A program made the translations under genes and the position numbers. From NCBI GenBank assembly GCA_022393335.1, contig JAJEKB010021314.1, positions 394,260 to 458,259 on the forward strand: a DNA stretch of 64,000 bases, read 5' to 3'. Positions 48,677-61,239 of this stretch are shown in pieces; position 1 is the first letter of the stretch; every line of letters starts with the position of its first letter. Below the pieces are notes generated by a model that ran no database searches, was not told the DNA's origin, and saw nothing but the letters and a program-made list of their open reading frames with translations. The DNA comes from Macrotrachela quadricornifera. Taxonomy: Eukaryota > Rotifera > Eurotatoria > Philodinida > Philodinidae.

Positions 48677-50604
48677 TCAGCTATTATTATCTTGATGATG
48701 AGTCAACTTCATACGCTTATGACCAATTTTTATTTCTGCCGTCTTGTCGGTATTGCTCTCAAACTTGACCTGAAGCGATTGATGATTGTCACTTATGGTA
48801 AATTGTTGTCCATTCTCAGTGAGCCATCTACTCATCTCTATGACGGAATTTGATGCACTCGAATAATCCAGAAATGTGATACTGTTCAAATGATTGACAC
48901 GTTCGAGAACTAATTTCATATTATCAATAGTTTTCGTTTTTAGTTTTAAATGATCAATGCGACCAAACACTGCAGATTGTAATCCATCTATCAATGGTGC
49001 CAAATCATCATCATAGGATAGGCCGAGAGTTCGAACATTGTATGCTTGTTTCAACAAAATACTGATTGTACTGATACGAAAAGAACGAGTTTTCGAAGCA
49101 AACAGCCAGATTTCATCGAGTTGTGAAAGATCGATCAGTGACGAGAGACGCTGAAATGCATGAGACCAACACTTTCCCCCGATGTCTACTGTCAGATGAG
49201 AAATATGATAAATCTGATGAATGGGTGGTAGAAACTAGAATGAAAGATAGAAATGCACTGTATACTTCGAACATTCGAATAGACTATGACTATTTCCACT
49301 ATTAGATCCTTGGATCATTTCAAATCATTTTCATATTATCACTATATGGACATGTTACAATAAAACTTAAAAAGAGTAGAATGAGGCATCTTCGAAACGA
49401 TTATAAATACCTTCGTGTGACAAATCGCTTCTGCCAAATGGACTAAATTGGAGCGAACATACCATCGATGACTTATGTTAGCTATATTATCCTCTTTTGA
49501 AGTAAAAGCAAAGTATGATAAAATACTTTGACTAACATTGAAAGGAAATTCATTGGATGTTGATTCGGACGAATAGACGATAAGACGAGAATTTGATGGA
49601 TGATCATCCATTAATTGGCAGATAATAAACCAACGTTTATCTTCGATCCAGAATGGTGTTCGAAAAGCAGTAAGAATTGATTCAATGGATTGTTCGTCAT
49701 ACTCTAAAATATTGATGAAAAATTTGAATTTTTGAAGTAAACAGAGATTTTGACGAAGAAATCTTTCCCATTGAGAGAAACGCTGGAGAAAAGTGAATGG
49801 CATTTGCTGATGGGTCTTCAGATCGAAATGAACAAGTGAAGGTGTCAGCGATAGAAGTAATTGAAGTTGATCAATCGACATACTCGCATCTCTTAATATT
49901 AGCGAGGTTAATGAAGAACTTGCCTTTGGAAGAACCGATTGAACAGTTGTATTGATATGACAATCATTCAATAAAAACGTTTGAAGATTTGATAAATGGT
50001 AAAGAATAGAACAAAATTGCTGATAAGAACATTCGTTAATAAATAATCGATGCAGTTGAGATGAATGTAACCAACTCATTCTATTCATTGAAAGTATATC
50101 AACGTGTAAGATAAGATGACGGAAGCTTGATGGTCCAATAATTGAAGAAAGACGCGCAATTGTCTCATCGTTTAACGAATTATTGTTCTTCATAATTAAA
50201 GACAATGAAGCAAGTGTAGAAATCGAAGGAATAGAAGACAAAATATGATTTAGATCCCATTCTGTATTCCAAGAAATTTTTAATGATCGAAGTCGGGTAA
50301 AACGATTAATATTGATTAATGAAAGACACCTTTGAAATGAATATGACGCATCATAAGTAATCCGAAAATTCAATGAAATGATATTTTCGCGTGGAATTAA
50401 TCGACAGATCGTATCAACATTAATTTTCCATGACTTATTTGTTATTGTCATTCTATATCGATTGTACGTATTTGTCATTTTATAAAATTGTTTGCACGCA
50501 TAACGAAAAGAAAGAATAATATCTTCTGCATCAAGCTTATCCAAAATACCATAGAAAAGTTCCACTGGAAGTGTAAGAAGAGATGCTTTTGATTGAATTG
50601 ACAT
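48677..50604 (-). CDS. F-box / leucine-rich-repeat-like protein (2 exons)
   Basis: Exon 1 is 50604-49411, and exon 2 is 49234-48677. The 176-nt intron (AAG|gtattt ... cattctag) joins them in phase 0, giving 583 residues. The N-terminus LLTLPVELFYGILDKLDAED followed by IILSFRYACKQFY is an F-box. The remainder shows irregular leucine-rich repeats (FTRLRSLKISWN, LSNLQTFLLNDCHI, SSSLTSLILRDASM, SQLHRLFINECSY). Exon 2 continues HISHLTVDI, LDEIWLFASKT and VRTLGLSYDDDL. F-box proteins link substrates to the SCF ubiquitin ligase through Skp1 (established knowledge); the substrate is unknown. There are no stops, so it appears functional. Confidence 0.85.
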
Positions 50605-52229
50605 CGTCTAATAAAAAGATAATGGCGAAATTTAGATTTCAACTTGGCTTTTATTTTTCTGTAGTTACTTCTGACTGTTTGTCTTCTAACATGCTGTGTG
50701 ACTTACTCTTTTTTAATGAAAAAAAAAACAAATTATTTCATCATCACTTAACAGAAAAGAAACGGATTGCTTCATCATCACGACACGAAAAGAACGGTTA
50801 CTGTGCAATATTTACTTGTCAAAGAACTATAAAAGTTGTCATATACTCTTGAATAAAATTATCATAAGGACTTTCTTGATCAAAAAGAAGAAATCCTCTG
50901 GCAGAGGCGTTTTCTTAGCGCGTGCGCCAGTTAACCAGCTCTCACCAGTTGGAAGATGTGGATAATTTTTGTTCTGGATCGGACGTTTGCTTCTGATCCG
51001 ATCTAGTAATATTCAAAACGAATATATATCTTTCATCTATATCATATTGATAATGAAAAGAAGTTTAACTCCGTCAACAGGGCCATGATGATAAACATGT
51101 CTAATTTTATTTTCTTTCTTCTACAATTATCTCTCGAGAATGTAGGTAAGAATCCGGACAGACATCTTTATTATTAATAATGAAAATTGTTTTCCTACTG
51201 ATATTTCGGAGAAAAGTATCTTTAAGACTACGTCTGAGTAGCACAATGAAGTTTTCACGTATTGACTTTCCTAGTGAGACTATTCACCAAGCGAGTATGA
51301 CTTATCAATATTCAAAAATTTTCTAGAATATTTGTTTATCGCCCACGAAATGAAAATTAAGCAAACCTTCTAAACACTGCTTTATCTCTCAAAAGGCACG
51401 ATGAATCAAGTATTTGAAAACCTAAAGGAAAATGCTTGACCCAAGGGGGAAGAGGCGAGAAATCCGTATTTTAGTGTACTTCCTGTGCTTTCCAAGACAA
51501 GTCGTAACTATATTTCAGATATTTTTACTATCGCAACCTAGTATTTGATCTTCGAACAGCATAAAATTCGATCGAACTTTCAAAGAGGATTAAGTTTGAA
51601 TATATTCTTTTTTTTATATTTCATTCTTAACCTTGCTTTATTGTATAGAACTAAATTTTATAATATTCTGAAGATAATGGTGCAATAATGATATCCGAAC
51701 AAATGCTACGATGATGGATCTGAAAAGAAATTATTGTTTAAATCATATCTTCAATCAATAATACTGCATACAATGAGCGAAAGACTAATATCAAAGTTTG
51801 AAACAGGATATTCAATTTAGAGACTTTTTTCAAGCAGTTCATCAGTCTAAAATCCACGCTTAATTGGATTCGAAGATCGATTAATCTTTTGAAGTTGATA
51901 ATAATTTCAAATATAATTGATATTTATTTAAATAAAAAAATCATAAACGCTCGAATAAATAGTTTTAAAATGTTTAATTAAGAGAATAGTCAAAAGGTTT
52001 TTTAATATCACTTGTCACGGTCTTGTATACAATGTCTGATACATTGAGCCATTGTTTCAAATCGATTTTAATCCTTCGTTTATACAGGCTATAGATAAGT
52101 CGCATTTTCTTCCTTTCGTTCTCTTACTTTTTCTTTCTTCTCCTTCTTATTTCAACGTGCTTTGCGCGTTTTAAAGAGAAATTTTGCTTACTTTTAATTT
52201 CTCTTGTTTCTGAATTTTAAGTCATCTTA
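50605..52229. other. Region between F-box gene and retrotransposon
   Basis: Contains the F-box promoter and the unlocated 5' untranslated region of the non-LTR element. The pyrimidine-rich stretch 52110-52200 probably belongs to the latter. No gene recognised. Confidence 0.4.
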
Positions 52230-54005
52230 ATGACTTCTAATTCAAATTTAATTAATTGTAGTCGAGGGGAAGTTTGTGAACAGACATCATCAGATCACAT
52301 TCACGATACTGATACCACTGATGTATCATCTATTGACCTGAACAATGGTTATGATGCTCAAATGACTAATGTTAGTATTACAAATGTTAATTTAAGGAAT
52401 AAAACTGTTAAAAGTCTTCTTAATACATCATCAACAACTGATAATTCTATGGTTAATTCTTCTTCATCAGTTCGCTGTCCACTCTCATTAGATATAGCTG
52501 ATGATGATTTTCAAACTGTTTCATACAAAAAAACATCTAAATCTAAACGTGATCAAAATCAAGTTATGGTTCATAATTCAGTTGGTATAATTTCATTACC
52601 ACCACCACCAACTGATCTTAATCCTGTTATAACATCTTCTCCTACTATAGCACTTACTAAACGTACAATAAATAATGGTAGTGCTGGTATGGTTAATGAT
52701 ACTGTATTAAAGAAAATGTCTATTACAGATGAATCTACACGTTATGCACATACACGTTATCCTTTTGTACCCTTTGTTTTGCATTTCAAAACTGGAAAGG
52801 TTACGATTAATCAAGTTAAAGATGATCTAATTGATCATTGTAAAAAACTTCATCAAGTTGATGTTCATCTATTAAATTGTCGTACATCTACTGCTGATCT
52901 TCATGCTAATGAATATAATATTTTGGTTTATGTCAAAGATGTTACTTCATTTTCTTTTTTATTGGATAATAAAAATTGGCCTAATCTATTGGGTAATGAA
53001 TCTTATTTGTTTTATTCCACACCATCTATTCCAACACAACTATGCTTGCTGGTTAAAAATGTAGATTTATTTATTAATTTTGAAGATTTTAGTGATACTG
53101 TTAAGAATAAATATCCTCAAGTGAAAAATGTTATTCGTATGAAGAATAAATTCCAAAAAGATATAAAAATGATTAAACTAGAATTATCGTGTCCAATTAT
53201 TCGTGATAAATTGTTAAATGAAAAACGTGTTCTTATTAATCATATTTCGTATAATATTGTGGAATATTTATCACCTATAAATGTACTTATTTGTTCTAAG
53301 TGTCAAGTTATACGACATTTTAAAAAACAATGTCCACAAATTAAAGAAACCTGTCGTACTGGTGGTGAACTTTATAATGATATTAAAGAACATAAATGTT
53401 CAAAAATTTAAAAATGTATCCGTTACAATGCAAATCATAAATCAAGTTCTCTAAAATGTTCAATAGTTAAATCTTATCGTACAGAATTAACACGTAAATT
53501 ATTACAATTAAATATTCCTGTTGCACCTGTTAATACCACTACTGCATTACATAATTATGTTTATAAATCATCAAATTTTCCTCCACCTCAAATATCTCAA
53601 GCACCACATATAAATCCTATGATGAACAAATTAGATGATTTAATAAAAGTTCTATCTGATGTGAAAATTCAGCTGGTCAATGTTGAAGCTAAACAAAACA
53701 AACTTGAACAATTTATTCTTGAAAAAGAAAAAAAGGATGAACATATGAAACAAAATTTGATTGAACTCTCAAACAAACATAATGATCTCAAAGCAGATGT
53801 GGTTCAACACAGTCTACTTATTGATCGTCATGAAAATTTATTTGTCAAACTTATCATACCTATGTTCCAAGATTTATTTTCATTTATTACTTTACAAAAT
53901 GTCGACAAAAAAGGCAATGTGTTAGATGCTGATCTGACATGTAAAATTGAACGTTATCTTGTTCAAATGAAGAACGCTAAACAAGGTAAACTATTCACGA
54001 ACTGA
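52230..54005 (+). pseudogene. Non-LTR ORF1 (nucleic-acid binding), one stop
   Basis: 591 codons. The N-terminal third is Ser/Thr/Asn-rich. A middle globular part has an RRM-like flavour (YPFVPFVLHFKTGKVTINQV, then YNILVYVKDV). Cys-rich knuckles follow: CSKCQVIRHFKKQC and KETCRTGG, then KCIRYN. A C-terminal coiled coil (QNKLEQFILEKEKKDEHMKQ) completes it. An in-frame TAA at 53409-53411 falls inside the knuckle region, between CSKI and KCIRY. Otherwise the frame is open to the TGA at 54003-54005. ORF1 proteins coat the element RNA (established knowledge). Confidence 0.8.
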
Positions 54006-57001
54006 TGTCTTCATCTTCTAATGCACTACCTTTTTTTTCTTGTATTTCTTCTGATAAAATATGTAAACGTACTGAATTGTTATCTAAAGCTAAAGCAATG
54101 TTTTCTCGTTTTGATTTTAATCTTCTTTCTGATATTCTTGGTGAGTGGGAAGATAGTTCTTCTCTGCTTTCTTGCTTTTCAAAGTGGCAAAGGTTCGTAC
54201 CTGTGCCTATAACTGCTGATTCTTCTATTTCTTTTTCTCTCCGCGTTATGTCTTTCAATGTTCGTGGATTAGATTTAAGATGGCAAGACGTTCTTCTTCT
54301 CGATTCTTCATCGAATCTTGATGTTCTTATTCTTATAGAAACTGGTATATTAGAATTATCTTTTTATGAGAAAATCTTTAGTAAATTCAGAATATTTTTT
54401 CAAAAAGGAGAAAACAGAAATGGTGGTGTGGTATTGTTAGTAAAAAATGATGTAAATGCTACACGGGTTGAATGTAAATTACCGAATATGTGTGTTGTTG
54501 ATATTAAAAGGATAGATGTAGTTCGTATTATTGGTGTGTATGCACCAATGAGTAAAACATGGAAATGGGAAGACTTGTCTCCGTTTGTATCTAGTAAATG
54601 CGTTGTTTATGGAGATTTTAATGTAGATCTAATTAAAGATACTCAAAAATCCGAATCTTTATTAACTTGGGCAGATGTTCATTTTCTCGCTCCTTTCGTG
54701 CCAGATTCACCAACTTCTGTACGTTCTGATAGAATAATTGATTATGCATTAGCTAATGGTATTGATATTACTATCCAAACTTATCATAGTAATACAACCA
54801 GTGATCATCTTCCAATTCTTTCTACTATTCCGATCAAAGGTGCACAAACTCATATAAGAAATGTTCATTGGAAAGTTTTTTCCCTCTTCACGGAATATAC
54901 TTTTTCTTGTTGGGTGAAGATATGGAACCTTAATAATATTGATGTTGTCTATACTGACTATAGTAAATTCTTATTTCTTCTTTCTTCTCGATGTACAATT
55001 TCTTTTCCAGATAAGAAATATCGTCCAGCTATACCTGTAGAAATTAGATCCTTTCTTTCTTACATTAGAGCATTAGCTTTTCGTCAAATGAGAACAAAAA
55101 GTAAAGAGCTCAAAAAAGAAATAAATAGCCTGAGAAAAATTGCAAAGAACGAACTTAGAAACTTTTTTTTTTCTCAATTATCATCGATTCTTCACTTCCG
55201 TAATTCTTCCTCTTCATCATCTAATTTCTTTTGGTCTAGAATAAAAAAGCATATTAAACCTTCTTCTTCTTCTGTTCACGCTTTTGTTGATACAGCTGGA
55301 CAAATTGTCGATGATGCTAAAGCGATGTGTGACATTGCCGCAAATTATTACGAAGAATTTTTTAAAAGATCAGAGATTATAAGACCTCATCCTTATACTG
55401 ATTCTCCATTTATTGATTTTGATAATCAGAATGAAGTAATTCCTGAAGTAACTATAGAAGAATTAATCAATACTGTGCAGTCAAAACATAAAAAGAAATC
55501 TCTTGATGCACATGGTATTTGTAATTTTATGTTCAACTTTTTGGATTTAAATCATTGGTCGTTGATTCTTGATCTCTTCAACCACTCCTTTAAAAATGCC
55601 ATTTTACCTAGTGCTTGGAAAGATACAAGAATGATTCTCCTTGCTAAAAAAGAATCTATTTGTTCGCCTTTGCTAACTCGTCCTATTTCACTTATTGATT
55701 CCTTTCTAAAGATTTGTGAAAGGTTATTTTTAACTAGATTTCGTGATGTTCTCTTGCGTCGAGGCTTACTTCCTGACACACAATCAGGATTTCATGATGG
55801 ATTTCGAATTCAAACTCGTCTGTTGTTAGTCTTAGAAGACATTTATAGTCATATGTCCAATAGTTCACCTGTAAGTACAATCTTTATTGATTTTCGTTCC
55901 GCATTTGATCAACTCTGGCATCAAGGCTGTATCGGTAAACTTCGTAGATTAGGTATTCCTATTTCTTGCTTGAAATGGATAGAAGTTTGGCTTCTTAATA
56001 GAAGAAGTTTTATTGAATTGTATGGTGAAAAATCCCGGTGGTTTTCAATACAAAAAGGAGGACCTCAGGAAAGTGTTCTTACACCGACTATATTTATCAC
56101 ATATCATTGCGATATGAGTCAATTTCTATCTTCATGTTCAAGTCATTTTTTTGCTGATGATGTTGCGGCTGTTCTAGCTGGTCAAATCGGTATTTGATAT
56201 ACAGATCAATGTACAGATCTTGAAAAAAGAGTAAAATCCTTTGTCGAACATCTCGAATATTATGCTTGTATTTCTGATCAACCTTTAAATAAATCTAAAA
56301 CGGAGGCACTTTTCAGTACTCGAGCTATAGGAAAACCTAATTTTATTATTTCATTCGGTGATGAGAATGATACGATTTGTTGGAAGAATGAGTATAAATA
56401 TCTTGGATACATAATTTCCTCCAAACTAGGTTGGGGAAAATAAATAAAAAATGTAGAATCCACTGTTAGAAAAAGAATAGCTCTTATTCGTTCATTTAAA
56501 TTATATGAATGTTCAAGTCCTAGTCTTAGAAAAGCTCTTTTTTATTCTCATATATTACCAATTTTTACTTGGATCTACCCTGTATATCCCCTCTCAACTC
56601 GTAAACAACAAGAATATATGTCGAGGTTCTATTATACATCATTACGCCGCACGCTTTATTGTTTACAATGGAATGAAATATTTTTTGCGCATATGCTTGA
56701 TGAATTGTCTTTAGAAGATCGTTGTGCCACATATTGGAACAGATATCTAGTAGCACTTTCAAATTCGACAGATGGTTTTCTTCTTCTTGAAAAAGCTAAT
56801 CTCTGTGAATTCCGTAAAAGCTGGTTGAATAGAGAATTTTCTATTAAAGGATTAAGAACATCAAAAAGATTTGTCGCTCATCTGTCTATTCTTGAAAAAA
56901 TTGTAACATGACTTTCTTCTATCCCTTTATATTCTTCTGTTCCTCAGTTTGGTCTAGATGATATTCAACTCTTACAATACTTCCCAGACACATTTTGTTA
57001 A
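54005..57001 (+). pseudogene. Non-LTR ORF2 (endonuclease and reverse transcriptase), three stops
   Basis: 998 codons. The endonuclease domain starts near residue 80 (RVMSFNVRGLD) and includes VYGDFNVDLIKD and TSDHLPIL. The reverse transcriptase domain includes MILLAKKESICSPLLTRPIS, FIDFRSAFDQLWHQG, the QKGGPQESVLTPTIF block and FADD (SHFFADDVAAVLAG). A thumb/connection region follows (NEYKYLGYIISSKLGWGK). The ATG overlaps the ORF1 stop (TGATG), pointing to termination-reinitiation. Stops are at 56195 (TGA), 56441 (TAA) and 56909 (TGA), all downstream of the FADD motif. QESVLTP departs from the usual QGSVLSP (G to E), which alone may impair activity. Confidence 0.9.
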
Positions 57002-57224
57002 ATATGTCTTTTTTCTCTGTACGTTTTTTCTTTTTTTGTGTGTTTGATAATTAACATTGTTCTTGGTGTTTCTCATTCCCTATGGTCTCTTCTTTACTTT
57101 TTTCATTTTTTTTTTTATATATATAATTTTTACTATAACCCGTACTGTTAGGATCTTCTGATCACAGTTATCAGCAAAATAAAAAAAAATATATGTCTGA
57201 AATGATTCTATTTTCTAGTATATA

Positions 57225-58856
57225 ATGAATGGTCCCAACATATTGAATGGTCGGCATATTCAAAGCAGTGGAGATATAAAAGCATTTATGTATAGCAATC
57301 AAAATGAAACAGAAAATTTCGGTAAATGTTATTTTCGAGCAGGGTTGCCACCTCGTCGGGTTGAAAAAGCGGAAACTTAATGCCAAAAAGCGGAAAAGTA
57401 GCGGAGAGTAGTTTTCCATCGGTGTCATATTTATAAAAGTTTAAGCAACACTCTCCTTCTGATGATCGCATTTCTTTATGCGTAAAACTTCAAAAAATAA
57501 CATATAAAAGAGATAGAAATTTCATCCATACTTGCCATTGAGCAGCCATTGATAATTAAAACGTCTTTTTGTTCTTTCCTCGTTCAATATCCCCCACTAT
57601 TGCGATCCAAACCGTATTTTCCACTGATTATGCTACTGATATTATTGTTTTTATTTTTACTGCGTTGTTTTCATATTCATTCATTATTTTCTTATCCGCC
57701 GAACATAAAAACCATTCATAGTAGTTTGAACTTGAGCTTTTCCTGAAAAAAATTGAGAAAATCGAAAATGCATGGACTCAAACCGACTAACCGGATAGAA
57801 CTGGTTGTTCGTTGAAGACGAAATGATGTTCGTGCTTCGTTAGTAACATTCGAGAAAGGAATCTCTTCTGCATTCAAATACATCTAAGTATGCGCACATT
57901 CATTGAAATGATGGCTCGATTAATAATGGCAATGATAGACCATGACTGAGAATGATCACCGTTTATCTTACAATACAAGGCATTTGCTTTTGCTAGAAAG
58001 CCTTTTCCTTACAGGTGGAAAAGGTAGCCACAACAGGGAAAGAACAGATTGCTTTTTTATAGAAAAAAATCGTCTTGCTGTCAGTTCTTTATGAAAAACT
58101 CATAAGAAAAACATAGCTACTCTTTCTATGGTTATTGAATACTGGAACGCCGAATTTTGTCAGCAATAAAAGATTTTTACTGAAAAGAGATCAAAACCAC
58201 AGAGCAATGGTATCAAAAAAATCAGTATTTTCTAGTAAAATAGGACCCAGAACTGAGTCAGATAAATGCGATTAACGATCAACAGTGTACAGTTAGATAG
58301 GGCTCGTTTTTATTGGGAAACTTTATTCTTTTTTCAAAAAGCGGAACAGCGGAAGATGAGCGGAAAAATATCTAAAAAGCGGAAGAGTTGGCAACCCTGT
58401 TTCCGAGTCACGTCATTTTACACATCAAAATCAACTGCAGCTATACATCAATTTGTGAATCTTGAAAGTTATTCTTTATTGATTTCAACTCATAATGCTC
58501 GTTATGAAGCATCAGTTAATTTTCAATATTTTGGTAAGCAATATGCCTCTATTGAACTACGTTTCATTGATTAGAATGGTTTACAATATGCAGGTGTACA
58601 TAATGGTGAAATATAACTAGAAAATTTCTTTTTCATCTGTTTGTGTTTATTTTTACTTTCGTTTTACTTTTTAGGAACTCGCAATGGATCGCATATTCAA
58701 TCTTTAAAAATATCGAATACTGTTTATTCTGATGTTCGTACTGTTCAAATACTGATTGCATTCGTAACCACTGGAAATAGTAGTGATAACCATACAACTA
58801 TGAACGAACACTATTGTACATGTGACAATGTCAAATTTTTAATTATGAAGTCATAA
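57225..58856 (+). pseudogene. Orphan gene split by a hAT-like element
   Basis: The first part, 57225-57339, starts MNGPNILNGRHIQSSGDIKA and ends CYFR. After the 57340-58399 element and one copy of the 8-bp duplication, 58408 continues in the same frame with VTSFYTSKSTAAIHQF, NARYEASVNFQYF and IELRFID. A TAG (58572-58574) interrupts, then NGLQYAGVHNG runs to a donor at 58606. Exon 58675-58856 (GTRNGSHIQSLKISNTVYSD) is joined in phase 1 and ends at TAA. A candidate acceptor (attttctag) precedes the start, so earlier exons may lie beyond the retrotransposon. Family unknown; rich in beta-like strands. Confidence 0.6.
57340..58399. mobile_element. hAT-like non-autonomous element A, 1060 bp, with 8-bp target duplication
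   Basis: Left end CAGGGTTGCCACCTC; right end in reverse complement CAGGGTTGCCAACTC. The flanks TTTTCGAG (57332-57339) and TTTCCGAG (58400-58407) match at 7 of 8 bases, the hAT-type duplication length. Sub-terminal AAAAGCGGAA repeats occur near both ends. There is no transposase frame. It sits inside an exon of the orphan gene. Confidence 0.8.
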
Positions 58857-59550
58857 TATTCACTATGTATTAACGAATAGAATTTAACAAATTTTGTCTC
58901 ATGTTCTTTTAAGGAGATTGTCTCTTTTTCCAAAGATGAAGCTTTTAAGGTTTTTAATTTTTGTTTTTTTTTTTAATTAACATATAGGTTGGGTTGTTGA
59001 CGAAGCGCTGAACATATTTTTGAACTAGAATTTGCCTTTTCACAGGTAAGATTCGTGAACAAGTTTGAAAACTTACTCAAATAATACGAAAAACTCATTT
59101 TGTTTTCCTGTTTTTTTGAAATTATTCTTTACAGGAAAAAATCAAAACATTCCTCTTTTTATAATCAAAGATTATTTTTAATGATTTTCTACTTACCAAT
59201 CCGACCTAAAATAACTCGATTTCTGTTTCCGTTCTTCGAATAGTAAACAACTTTCAAGTATGGAACAATAGCAATTCAAAATACGAAAGAATTCCGGCAA
59301 ATTGATCTGTATATCCAAGATTATATTAATTATTCACAAAGCATCATCATTATTTAAACGTGTATTGATGATTAAAATCGTTATTTCGTCAGAATCAACC
59401 GATTAAAGACGAATAAGTTTGCTATGTATATTTGATGCAAATTCTATTGATTTCATTCAAACGACGAAGATCGATTTTTCATCATGCACACTTTCTTTCT
59501 ATTGATATTCTCCACACATCAAATATACAGATTTGGAAGATATATGTGAT
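58857..59550. other. Spacer between orphan gene and element B
   Basis: AT-rich. No gene recognised. Confidence 0.4.
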
Positions 59551-60684
59551 CAGGATTGCCACCTCTTTCGGCATTTTCACACTGTTCCGCTTTTTGAGGT
59601 TTTTTTCGTATTCCTAACTTTGCCCCCAATTTTTTACGAAATGAATTATCACATCCTAGCTAATATTTTCTGAGAAAGAAAGCATACACTGCAGTTGGTT
59701 ATCGTATTCATGAATTATCTATCTCATATACTTTTGAAGGAGACTCGTCAATCTTATGACAAAACGCTATGTCTAGAATTCTCATCGTTGGAAAATGCCT
59801 TGCTTGAAGTCCAAAATATTGATTTTATCAAAATGAGATATATGTTTTATTTAAACTTTGCCCTGCAAAAAACCTCTCTCACAAAATATGACTCATACAA
59901 ATCCATTCAGAATATCTGTAATGAAATTGTTTTTTCTTCTGCTTGTATATTAGGTTTGTGTACAATGAGCAGCAGTATCATACCGAGCAAGGCACTGTTG
60001 TGCACTTTCGATCAATCTTTCGATTCTACAAATGAAAGTTACTGCTTAATATTAAATATTTAGCTAAAATTTTTGTGCCTCTAGGTCAAAAGAATTGCTA
60101 GTCCATGACACTGACTTGTTGTTGATCAAGTCAAGCACAATTGATTTGAGTAAATAAACATAATTTTCTCCTAATGAGAATCATTCCAATCCTATACACA
60201 ACTTACTGTATCCAAAAATATTGGACATTAAACTGGTTTGATGAGTTTGAGCGAGTATGACAGGAGATTTGATCTGCGTTTGTAATACTAGCCAAAAAAA
60301 CTCAGTCACAAAAAACGTGACTGCTATCTTCAAATACGTAAAATGCATATTCAGAGTATTCTTTACTGATAGAATCTTTTTATGAGTTCAACAGCGGGTA
60401 GAAAAATTCGAAAATGGCTACTAGCTAAACTAAAAATGGAGATTCCGGTAGTCCCAAAAGTGTGGTTAGAGGAAATCTTCACACTATTGTTTTATGCAGT
60501 CACAGTTAATCGACAACGGGCTGATACATGTTGCTCAATATACTTTTGATACATACACTTTAAAAAATTCCATTTCAAGTCCTTTTGTTATTGAGAGAAA
60601 TGTGAAACTTTGGAGAATACCTAATGTAGAAAAGAGTGATTTAATAGTCTTCCGTTTCTTTAACTTGATGAGGTGGTAACCCTG
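59551..60684. mobile_element. hAT-like non-autonomous element B, 1.13 kb
   Basis: Left end CAGGATTGCCACCTC and right end in reverse complement CAGGGTTACCACCTC share the family terminus of element A. CTGTTCCGCTTTTTGAG near the left end equals, inverted, the sub-terminal CAAAAAGCGGAACAG of element A. The interiors differ. The flanking octamers do not match. An interior frame of 122 codons (59695-60063) has no domain I recognise. Confidence 0.65.
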
Positions 60685-61239
60685 GGTACATATTTGTAAT
60701 CAATTAGAAAGAGTGACATTGTAGGAATTGCAATTTCTATCTAACTTTTTTCAAATGATAAATTAGATAATTCATATTCTGAATGTTCCAACCAGTATAA
60801 CACCATTCATAATCTTACATTTATTCTATAAAGTCTTGTCTTCTCTCTATACATTTTCTTCATATACTCAAGGTATTTTCTGTTTTCTTTTGTCGTGCAC
60901 ATGAAGGAAGAAGAACTCGACTTGTTACCTTTCGATTGCCGCGTGTTTGTGTCGACTTGCAAAAAAAATAGGACAAAAAGAAAAACATAGTATTTTATTT
61001 CTGTTTCTTCTTTGCCCTATTCACATTAAAAATTATTTCCAACAAAAACATGTCTCACCCATTGATATTTTGAAGAACGAAAAAGGTAATTTAACCAATA
61101 TGTAACTTTGCGAAAATGTGTCTTATCAATTGATTATAAACGTAAAAAACGTTATTTTTAAAAATTTTTACTCATTAATAGATGAAATATACTTAAATCA
61201 GAACTTGATATAATCACAACATTCAAATAAACAATCATA
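60685..61239. other. Upstream region of the UAS/F-box gene
   Basis: Presumed promoter. A strong TATA box or other motif is not apparent in this AT-rich stretch. Confidence 0.35.

Larger units (their letters stand above)
52230..57190 (+). mobile_element. Non-LTR retrotransposon, near full length, inactive
   Basis: Two-ORF element with an apurinic-type endonuclease and reverse transcriptase, ending in AATAAA (57178-57183) and a short A run (to 57189). ORF1 and ORF2 overlap as TGATG. Four in-frame nonsense codons but no obvious frameshift are found in about 4.8 kb. The endonuclease class and lack of an RNase H block suggest a Jockey-superfamily relative; clade not determined. The 5' limit and target duplication were not located. 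Confidence 0.9.
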
